In this document: in pieces, positions 55,678 through 64,000 of the stretch
Layout of the letters: each line of letters begins with the position of its first letter
Position numbering within the stretch: the stretch's first letter is position 1
DNA from: Chamaecyparis obtusa
Taxonomy: Eukaryota > Streptophyta > Pinopsida > Cupressales > Cupressaceae
Length of the DNA stretch: 64,000 nucleotides
Direction of reading: 5' to 3'
NCBI GenBank assembly: GCA_027943335.1
Contig: BSBK01006738.1
Span: 5,001-69,000 of the forward strand
Notes under the pieces: generated by a model
What the model saw: the letters and a program-made list of their open reading frames with translations, nothing else
Database searches by the model: none
Told to the model about the DNA's origin: nothing
Translations under genes and position numbers: made by a program

Positions 55678-57959
55678 GTTAGATGAAAGAGTATAAAGAG
55701 TATCAGATGAGAGAGCATCATATTTATTGTACATAGTTCAAAAGAGATTCAGAAAATACCAAAAACATTTGAAAAGTAAAAAACATCAAAAACATTGAAA
55801 AATTGAGCATGAAGAAAGGAAAAACATTCAAAAAGATGTTGTCTTGGTGAAAACCTAGCAAATAGGCACCTTGATGATATGAAAAATACAAAAAAATACA
55901 AAAAATACAAAAAAAAAGAAAAAGTACCTTGGTGAAAACCTAGCAAATAAGCACCTTGGTAGCAAAAAAAGTAAAAAGCTTTAAAAATAGGAAAAAAGAG
56001 CTTGATCCATCCAAAGGGTGAAAACTTGGTAAACAAGTGCCTTTTGTTCCCTTAAGTTTGTCTTTCCTAGTCACATATGTCCATATTGCATTTCCACCAT
56101 CTCATTTGTACAACCACCATTGCATCTGTCATTTGTACATAGTCATAATAAAGTTGGTCAGTCGCATTGTTGCATTGTCTATCAGCCCTAAGTTTGTCAA
56201 TCGATCACATTTATCCTCTGGGGTTAGAAGAAGATTGCAAATTTGGTACCAAATGGATTCAATAAGTGCTACAATCAATCACGTCAGAGAGAGATTTCTC
56301 AGAGTTTCGGAAGAGAGGAAAGTTTATTGAGCCTAAGTATTTGACCCTACAACATGATCCTTGAGCCTTCATTGACTTTATTATTCGGGATTAAAAATGG
56401 ACAAAAACACCTTAAAAATCAGAATACTTGGAAATACTTGTTGGAAAATCCTAAAACATGGCAAAACATTCAAAGCTTTATTTCTTAGCAAAATAATGAA
56501 ACATGGTAAAACACTTGAAATTTTCTTGTTGATAAATCTTGATGAAATTGAATTTTCATCATATCTTTTGAGCTAATCAATGATGTTTCGACTAGATTAG
56601 CCATGATAAAGATGTGATATTTTTCTTGCCTTTGAGTGATTATTTGGAGGAAGATTCATCAACTTATGAGAGTTCACCTAACGACATGGTCATCAAAGAA
56701 CCATCCAGGACTATCTCATAAGAGGGAAAATTAACCTTTGCTTGTTTATGCAAATAGATCCCTTGGATATTTAGATTTTCTATATCTTAATACCAAAAAT
56801 CCACTTGCAACATTGAATCCGTTGACGTCGGTATTCAGACTCCCATAGTTTGGTCATCCAACTAGCACGGGTTGTACCAGTTTCAAAATGAGGTTACAAA
56901 AATGTGATAAAGGTGGTATTCATATCATCATGATGTGGTCAGTGATGATTGTACTAGCTTTCTGGTCCCAAAAATGCTCAATGATGAAAATTTATCCTCA
57001 TGGCATTTATTTGCTAAAAGCTAGTGACACTTAGGTTGCATTATCATGTTGGATTAATTGCATGGCACTATCACGTTAGATTAATTGCATTGCATTAGCA
57101 TGGAAATTTAATTGCATTTATTTATGGTAAATTTCCAAGGACAAAGGGGAGGCACATCAATAAAACCTAAGTTGTTTCAAACATCAAAGAAATGGGGGGA
57201 GATTACAAATTCAAATATTCATTATAATCCTTGATTTTAAAAACAACGCAAGTGAGATTATCTTTGCATTCATGTATAGCATTAAATCATTATTCATTAC
57301 TCATATATCAAAATAAATGAAAATAAATCATGTTCCATACATCATGCATTCATATAAGTAAGAGTTCGCATTACATTCATCTAAATACTTGAAAAATAAA
57401 TAAAAACATAGGAACATACATATGCATTTCTATCAAACATTTTGCATCCATACATTGACAAAACAAAAAAGCATATCATCAAAATCCATATATCATTGCA
57501 CTCATTTATCTATATCATAAAATAAGATCACTGCATCCATAGCATAAATCGTACATACATAACACATCATATAGTTGCATAAAAGATAATCTCATAAACC
57601 AACTCATCAAGACAAACCATGAAGTATATCATATATATCATCAAAAGAGTGTTCATCATATGATCATCAAATTAGTATATCAAGCTACAATATCTCATCA
57701 AAAAGGGGTACATCAAATGTTCCAAGCAATGGATAGCATGACATATGAAACAAAGAGGACATCATCAATGAGTAACTATATCAATCAAGAGCTTGCAACA
57801 CCAGATCTGTCTAGACCTCTACCATCCTATGGGGGAGGATCCTGTGAAGTACTCGCTCCATCCCATCTCAACACTACCATGGCTAATACAAATTATTGTA
57901 TTAAATAGGCAACCTAATCCAACCAACCTATAACAGCGGACATATCTATCCTTAATACT
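55678..57959 (+). other. Post-pol spacer of element B
   Basis: Non-coding. At about 55849, 55932 and 56021 GGTGAAAACCTAGCAAATA-like units are repeated, each followed by AGGCACCTTG or a variant. Adenine-rich runs lie between. From 57250 to 57660 the sequence is AT-rich with many ATATCAT words. No domain in any frame. Confidence 0.6.
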
Positions 57960-59500
57960 TGCATATCTCAAGATAAGTCATCAATACGATCACCCTGTGG
58001 CTATGGAGCTGGGGGAGGCATATGTGGAGCACCATCATCTTGTTGTGCCTGATCCTGCTGAGCTGCATCATCATCATGCTAAGCCAAGGCTACTCTCTGT
58101 AACTGTACCAAGGGATCCAATCCCTCAGGAATCTGCCTAGCTACATCAACCTGTGCCTGTCTCTGATCTCTCTGATGTCTATGAGCTCTATCATGTCTAT
58201 CTACTCTAGGTTGTCTATCAACAACATCATCCTGCACTCTAGCCGGTCTATCTCTAGCATCCCCATGATCATGACCCCATCTCATCTGTCCTCTACCTGG
58301 TGCAACCTGAGGATGTCTATGTCCTCATCCTCTCCAATGTCTATCATCCCTATCACCATCATGATGTCCAGGAATAGGCTCAGTTGGATCAGTGAAATGA
58401 GGAAACCTGTTGTGAGCCCACCAATCTACATACTCATGAGACATCCTTGCATCTGCAATACCAGTCAGTATCTCCCATCTAAAAATAGCCATACCTGCAA
58501 TCTGATCTAATGCAAATTGATAATCAATACATGGACCCCATAGAGAGATCTCTGCCTGTACTCGAGCATATAGTGCATTTCCCTAAGGCATATCCTGTGT
58601 CTAACCATACTGTCTCAAAACCCTACCAAAGCAGAAGTGCTCAATAGTAGTGGTAGTACGCCCAATCATCCAGCGAGGGGTGAACATGTATGGTAACTCA
58701 TCCTCATCCTTTCTGCATCTATCACAACTGAGGAAAGCATGCCATGTAACCTGATTGAGATCATCAATCTGACATCTCCAGTAATCCAAGTGACCCAAGT
58801 GGTGTTGAATCACCATCCCAGTGTAAAGGAAAGCATAAGAAAATCCTCGATGTCAAACCCTATTAGAAATGGGCCTAGTAATGGGAAGATGCTCCCATAT
58901 CCACAACTGAAGAAAAATGGCACCCGCTAATAACAATGCACTCCCCCGATACACCACCTCATGTAAATCATGATACAACTGTGCCAGAATGTAGGAACCC
59001 CAATCAAACCATTGAGGATGAGCAAGTAAATCCTCCATGATCCTACCCCAACCAACTGAAAAACCACGACCTCGCTGGTCGGGAAGTAGTAAACCACCAA
59101 TCACTACACCCAAAACTAATGGTAATGTCAGAAAATATGCAAACTGAGGCCATGTAATATTATCCCCATCTCCTATAGTGTTGTCCCCAAATACTCATCG
59201 GCAAACAGAAGAATCATAGATAGAATCATAATATACCACCTCTCCCCTGCACGGGATTCGCAGCAATCTATACACGTCCTCAGGCATGATAGTCATCTCT
59301 CCATACAGTTGTGGTCAGAGTGCCATCACTCCACCACTGTAGTTAGTAACCCATGGTTTAGCTGAAACTATGGGAGGTCAAGCAAAAATCTCAATCCACA
59401 TCGGTCGATAACACAAATTTCAGCTGCTATGAATCCCTGACTCAAGTCAATAACCCAAGATGCAACTGATCGGACGTATAAGGTAGGCCTATTATCCTGT
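57960..59500 (-). pseudogene. Antisense additional ORF of element B: plant mobile domain protein
   Basis: A single - strand frame opposite to gag-pol. From the N-terminal side: YRPMWIEIFA, YGEMTIMPEDVYRLLRIPCRG (about 59300-59240), WPQFAYFLTLPLVLGVVIGG, LYHDLHEVVYRGSALLLAG then LWIWEHLPITRP (about 58960-58870), MFTPRWMIGRTTTTIEHF, GRVLRQYG, and YVDWWAHNRFPHF. The order and motifs are those of plant mobile domain proteins. A His/Asp/Arg/Gln-rich tail follows. At least eight stops interrupt it, but no frameshift, and most are one C-to-T change from CGA or CAG. It matches the + strand ORF of A (16640-18962) in position and polarity relative to pol. Confidence 0.82.
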
Positions 59501-59867
59501 TGGCAAAGTAAATGGAATCATATCAGTACATCATATCAAGGAATTATCTCAAGTCAATCTTCTCAAAAGTCTCAAGTCATCACACCAAGTACCATCGTTC
59601 ATTTCTCTATATCCTGAGAACGAACCGACAGTATCAAAAATCATATCAATTTTTACACTGATTGATTTATCCTATTAATCACTATCCTAAATGGGATTGA
59701 CAAATCATATTTCAAGGTACCACTATCCAAATATCCTAAACCAATTATTTTGTTGACAATAACAGACCTACACTTATCATCTGAATCTATCATCAAGAGT
59801 TATCAAAATTTTCATCAGACGAAATCAAGTACACATGTGAAAAGTACAAAATTTTTCCAAATAGTCA
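59501..59867. other. AT-rich spacer upstream of the antisense ORF of element B
   Basis: Non-coding. For the - strand ORF this would be proximal 5' leader. No clear promoter element seen. Confidence 0.5.
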
Positions 59868-60217
59868 GTAGGTGTGATTTTTATCATGCCAGGTGACATT
59901 TAACCTCAGGCAATAGTGAATACATGACAAGCAATATTATTTTGGTGCCAGGTGATAGTTTGTCTACTAAGCGATAGTGAATTAGGCTACGCGATAATGA
60001 ATGCTAGCCTAGGTGACAGTAAATCCATTAGGGTTATCATAAGCAACAACCTATCAGAAAAGGGGTAGTTTAACCTAGCTCTAGGTGAGAGTTGTTCTAG
60101 TGCTAGGTGAGAGAAAAAATTCCTAAGCGAGGATAAAATACATGAAGGCGGGAGTAAAAACCACAGACGTGATAGTAAAATACCCTAAGCGACATTAAAA
60201 TCATTCCTAGGCGAGAG
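59868..60217 (-). repeat. Motif array upstream of the antisense ORF of element B
   Basis: About 16 degenerate words, on the + strand AGGTGACA, AGGTGAGA, AAGCGATA, AAGCGACA, AGGCGAGA, about 20-27 nt apart; on the - strand TGTCACCT, TCTCGCCT, TGTCGCTT. With respect to the antisense ORF they have the same polarity as the gag-pol leader arrays have to gag. Confidence 0.65.
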
Positions 60218-60865
60218 TTCTTAAATTCAAGGAAATGACGAAACATGAAATTGCAATAAATGATCATAAATACACCATAAATGCACAATTGAGGTTTATA
60301 ATGACTTACTGGAGGTCCATACTCAGGTGGCCTTGCATATCTCCGGCACCTCTCAAATCTATGCTCCAGAATCGGCACAACCATCTCGAAAATCACTAGA
60401 GGATCAGAGCAAAATCACCAAGATGAAAAGTAAAAATGAATGGTAAAACAAGGTTTCTCAACCTATTTAAGGTATTTTGACCTAATTTTGGAGGTGAAAC
60501 TAGTTGTTGACCTATCTTAACTACTCAAACCAAACCGGGCATTATGACATCTCATCAAATAGTCAGAAATGAAAACATATTTGATAAATCAAACATCAAA
60601 TCAAATTTTTTGAAATCAAGAAATTAATATGCTTTAATTTTTGAGGGGGCATAAGGTTATCAAATCAAAATTGCAATCAAACATCATGAAATTAGTGGGG
60701 CATCATAAATTTTTATAAGGGTATCAAATCGAAATTGCAATCAAACATCATGAAATCAATGGGGCATCATAAAAAAAATTTATCAAGAGGCAACAATCAA
60801 TCACATCAGGAATCAGCAATCAAGACTTAAAGGATCTTTGAACCAATGTTCTTCACACATTGATT
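60218..60865 (+). other. 3' spacer of element B before the polypurine tract
   Basis: Non-coding. GGGGCATCATAAATTTTTAT and AGGGTATCAAATCGAAATTGC-like segments are repeated at about 60645-60780. A promoter for the antisense ORF could lie here, but none is recognisable. Confidence 0.5.
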
Positions 60866-60879
60866 CAAAGAGGGGCATT
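60866..60879 (+). other. Polypurine tract of element B
   Basis: CAAAGAGGGGCATT directly before the 3' LTR start, the same tract as in A and C. Confidence 0.85.
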
Positions 60880-61775
60880 TGTAGACACGTAAAATTGGAC
60901 AAGTACTTTTCAAAATGCAATAAATCAATAAATGGCTCAAAAATCAATAAAATGCATTAAATCATCAAAATGGATTAAAATCAATAAAAGGGACATAATT
61001 AAATAAAGTTGAGCAAAATCAATTAAAATAAAGGAATTATTAAATAATGATGTTAAATGATTAAATTGAAGCTTAAAAGGGCCAAAAATAATATATAATT
61101 GATTTTAATCAATTAATTGTATAGTTGTTTAATCAAAAATCAAAATGAACCTATTCCCCTTCCATGGCTAAATTTAATTAATTAATTGAATTAATATTCC
61201 TTATTTTCTTTCAAACAAAGTGATCAACCAATGAAAATTGAGGACAAAAAGACACAAATCACTCAAACATTTCAATTGTCCAAAGATTTGAAACCATTTA
61301 AAGGCTTGTCCCCTCATTTGTCCCCCCATTTATGGACAATGCAAAGTTTTTTACTCAACCAAGGGATAACCATGATTACTTCACTCCACCCCCTACCCTT
61401 GGACATTTACTATAAGTATGAGGCATTTTGGAGAGCATTTCCATCTTGGAATTTCATTTGCATAGCATTGTTACTATAGGCAATTGAGATCATTTCTAAG
61501 AGCAATTTGAGAAATTTGAGCATTCTTAAGCATTTAGTATCGTAATTTCATCATTCTTGAGCTAGAATTGTTATAGAAGCATAGCAGAAGCATCATTTCT
61601 CATTTTAGAGGTGTCACTAGTGAGGATTGTAGCTGAGAGCTTCACTTACCACTTCTTTCTAGAGATCCATGGGATAATATAGATCATAATTTCAATTCTA
61701 GTTAAATTTGCATTGTATTTGATTAAATTGATGTTAGTAGATCTTACTTTCATGCAGGTGAGTAACTTCATCACA
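60880..61775 (+). repeat. 3' LTR of element B
   Basis: 896 bp, same length as the 5' LTR. I count 10 substitutions (about 1.1 %) and no indel. It ends TTCATCACA and is followed by gag sequence of element A. Confidence 0.95.
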
Positions 61776-62654
61776 CAATAGGTAATTGGTGAATGTGGAA
61801 AAAGATGTGATGAAAGGAGGTGGTGGCAGTTGTGCTTCTTGCAGAAAGGTTTGTTGTTGATGAGTTGATTAGAAAAGGTAGGATTGCATGGGTATTCCCT
61901 GGGTATGCATTTGTTCTTGGTTGATGCTCCAAGCGACGCCAATCACTTATGTGGGTTGTGATGTGGAAGTTGCTACAAATGTGGGAGTGAAAACAAGAGT
62001 TTGTGATGTAGGTGGAGGGTTTTGGGATGCCATGGGTGGCATTCCTATTGTAAAGGTGACTTGTTGGGCCTATTCGCCAGCAACGAAAGCTAGAGGGGGA
62101 ACTTGCATGGAATGAGACTATGTAATGGACTGGGTAGATGCGGGTGGGGTGGCTTATGTTTCTCCTTGTGAAAGGGATGATGATGCGGGAGCTTGGCTCA
62201 CGGCAGGTGTAGGTATATTCATTTGTGTGGCAACTTGTGTGGGGGGTGGTCGTGCTTGTGTGGATTCTTGTGATTGTGTGGCTACCTATGAGGAAGTAGG
62301 TGGGGGTTGTTTCCCCATAGCAGAGAAAGGGGTATTTTGGGTTGTGTTTTGGTTTGCAGGAATTGCTACGCCAGGCTGCAAGAGATGCGGGATGGATGAA
62401 GCTGTATGAGATACTTGCATGGTTGGATCATGGATTTGTTGCATGACATAGGGGGATGTTGGTGGAGATATGGATGGGCTTTGTGGGATCAAAAGGGCAT
62501 AAATGTGGGGGAATGGGAGTACCCTCCAATGCATAGTTTGGCAAGAAAGTGAGATGGTTAAGAGCAATAATCATGTGTACCATCTGCACGTGTCCTGGAA
62601 GACAGATGAAAGCTTACATTCCTTTCTTCTTCTTTGACATGTCTCAACAGGCAT
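61776..62654 (-). pseudogene. N-terminal part of gag of element A
   Basis: ATG at 62654-62652 opens MPVETCQRRR, matching MPVETRSRKRR of C. A low-complexity Gln/Pro/Thr/Ser-rich region follows, as in C (for example PPPTQVATQMNIPTPAVSQ), with at least six stops. Element B cuts it at 61776; the gag continues at 28583. Confidence 0.8.
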
Positions 62655-64000
62655 GAAAATACAAAATTCCTAAGATGGGGGGGGTGCAGACGTATCAAAA
62701 GGATTCTTGGGATGAGTATCTTAGACCTAGATGAGGTTGGTGATGGCCTAGATGTAGGATTGTGGGTGATGAGATATTTTTGGTGATGTGCTTTTTGGAA
62801 GATGGGTGGCGAAGGGTCAAGATGAGATACCTTTCTTGGTGTGGGATCAAAATATGTGGGATTGTCATCCTTGGATAGACTTGTGATATTTGGATGATGG
62901 GATCCTTACTAGTGTGAACCAATCTCTGGATCGAGATGATGAGGTTTGCAAGAGTAAGTACTAGCTACCCTAGACAAGGCTTAGTCAAATGGGTGCAGCT
63001 GAGAGTTTGATTCTTAGTATAAGGTTTGGGCAACTCAAGGTGAGTCCTTGGATGTGATGTAGATCTAGGATAATGATTTGGGATTTTGGATAGGAGGTGA
63101 TGTTGATTGATGCTTCCTAAAAGGATGATGTAGATGCACCTATGGGATTACCTAAGATGAAGGGATGTTGAGACAATTTTGTAGATTTTGAGAAGGGAGA
63201 AGATTGTGCCTACTAGTCTTCACTTTCTAGCTTGAAAACCTGATGATTAACTCAGATTTGAAAGGAAAATTGTTTGACCCTTGCGTTGTACTCCATGTTA
63301 TCTAATTTGGCTTGGTATTTCTCTTCTTCTTGGGTTACAGTGACAATGGGTTGGTGATCTTTCAGCTTTCTTTCAACAACCTTCTTTTCTCGATACACAC
63401 GTGGTGTTGGTAGCTTAGATTTCTTGTGCTTCACTAGTTCGGTCATAGGTCCAAAAAAATCTATGCTCTCTATATACGAGAATAGGTCAAGCTAGGAAGT
63501 GACTACGGTAAGTATACCTTGGCTTGGTTTTGAACAAACTCAATTTTTTCTTTCAAGATAGTTCACAAATAGTTCCACAAGAGACAAAGAAATCTTGTCA
63601 GAGAATATGCAGATGATCTCTTTGGCAAATAACTTTGTAACCTTGATTTTGTGTATGTTCAAACAAATGCTTTCACGGGGTCTGATAACTTCGAAAACAC
63701 ACACAATAAATTTCTACCTATAAGATAGGCTAGTATCAAAACCTTTGCCCACAACTTGGTATCCCAAAAGAGGAATACAAATGGTGAGTAATCTTCAGGT
63801 GACCCAGGAAACTACTTGGTTCGGTCCTTGCACAAAGATTCTGATACCTTCAAGAGAAGATTGGGTGGGCTTCTAATTAATGGATTTTAGTAAGATCCAT
63901 GGTGTCCCCCCAATCAGTTTGTGCGCGGGAAACTCACTTAAGAGCCTAGTTGATCATGTCAAAATCATAGGGATATTCACCTACCTTGGGCTACCATCAA
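62655..64000 (-). other. Leader of element A (partial)
   Basis: Non-coding except for the small ORF at 63446-63252. The part 63670-63960 aligns with 49000-49290 of C. The motif array expected further upstream would be outside the window. Confidence 0.7.
63252..63446 (-). CDS. Conserved 64-codon leader ORF of element A, unknown function
   Basis: ATG at 63446-63444 to TGA at 63254-63252, fully open although gag and pol of this element carry dozens of stops. Same length, start and stop as the ORF at 48844-48650 in C, 29 of 64 residues identical with no gap. The best-kept stretch is near the C-terminus (N-A-R-V-K-Q-F-S-F in A, N-A-R-I-K-Q-F-T-F in C). Lys-rich N-terminal half, Glu-rich centre. 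No membrane segment, signal or known fold recognised. It lies about 600 bp before the gag ATG. Confidence 0.6.
   Translation of the reverse strand: MTELVKHKKSKLPTPRVYREKKVVERKLKDHQPIVTVTQEEEKYQAKLDNMEYNARVKQFSFQI

Larger units (their letters stand above)
28584..61775 (+). mobile_element. Element B: Tat-like Ty3/gypsy retrotransposon, split by element C
   Basis: Two LTRs of 896 bp (28584-29479 and 60880-61775) differ at 10 positions by my count. In between: primer site, a 2.3-kb leader, gag-protease (31760-34428), element C (34429-51896), the rest of pol (51897-55677), a spacer, an antisense PMD ORF, a motif array and a polypurine tract. It lies in the gag of element A. Flanking bases are ATACG on the left and CAATA on the right, so no target-site duplication is visible. 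Without C it would be about 15.7 kb. Confidence 0.9.
61776..64000 (-). mobile_element. Element A, 5' part (gag start and leader), running out of the window
   Basis: Continues element A on the far side of B. It carries the gag start, the 64-codon leader ORF and leader sequence aligned to C. The 5' LTR and primer site lie beyond 64000. Confidence 0.85.

Overview
The window is plant nuclear DNA made almost wholly of LTR retrotransposons. I see no host gene, tRNA, rRNA or CRISPR array. Ty3/gypsy elements of Tat type (archaeal-type RNase H, no chromodomain, antisense plant-mobile-domain ORF), a Copia element and a non-autonomous LTR element sit in AT-rich, heavily decayed DNA. This fits a seed plant with a very large, repeat-rich genome, possibly a gymnosperm; the species cannot be told from the sequence. 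Element names A to E are mine.

Layout. (1) 1-4624: element D, a non-autonomous LTR element on the + strand, cut by the window start (last 53 bp of the 5' LTR, a triplicated primer-binding site, one broken ORF with membrane segments, a G-patch-like stretch and a CHHC finger, 73-bp tandem repeats, and a full 3' LTR with a W-box cluster). (2) 4625-6842 and 12413-14595: unassigned AT-rich DNA split by element E. (3) 6848-12407: element E, a Copia element with a perfect CTAGT target-site duplication and an internal deletion joining integrase to RNase H. (4) 14596-28583 plus 61776-64000: element A, Tat-like gypsy on the - strand (3' LTR at left, 5' end beyond the window). (5) 28584-61775: element B, Tat-like gypsy on the + strand, inserted into the gag of A. 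(6) 34429-51896: element C, Tat-like gypsy on the - strand and close kin of A, inserted into B between protease and reverse transcriptase. A, B and C form a three-level nest.

Gene logic. In A, B and C a long leader precedes one gag-pro-RT-RNaseH-aRNH-integrase frame. A and B also carry a long ORF antisense to gag-pol between pol and the 3' LTR that encodes a plant mobile domain (PMD); C lacks it. The leaders of A and C hold a conserved 64-codon ORF. The leaders of B and C, and the putative leader of B's antisense ORF, hold arrays of a degenerate motif (TGTCGCCT in the sense of each transcript) every 20-27 nt. C has an extra LTR-PBS-leader-gag fragment at its left end, giving a 4.15-kb direct repeat.

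Decay. Most coding frames are broken by stop codons explainable as C-to-T changes of CGA, CAA or CAG, with few frameshifts. This fits deamination of methylated cytosine in silenced elements. The longest open frame is the 1839-codon protease-to-integrase frame of C.
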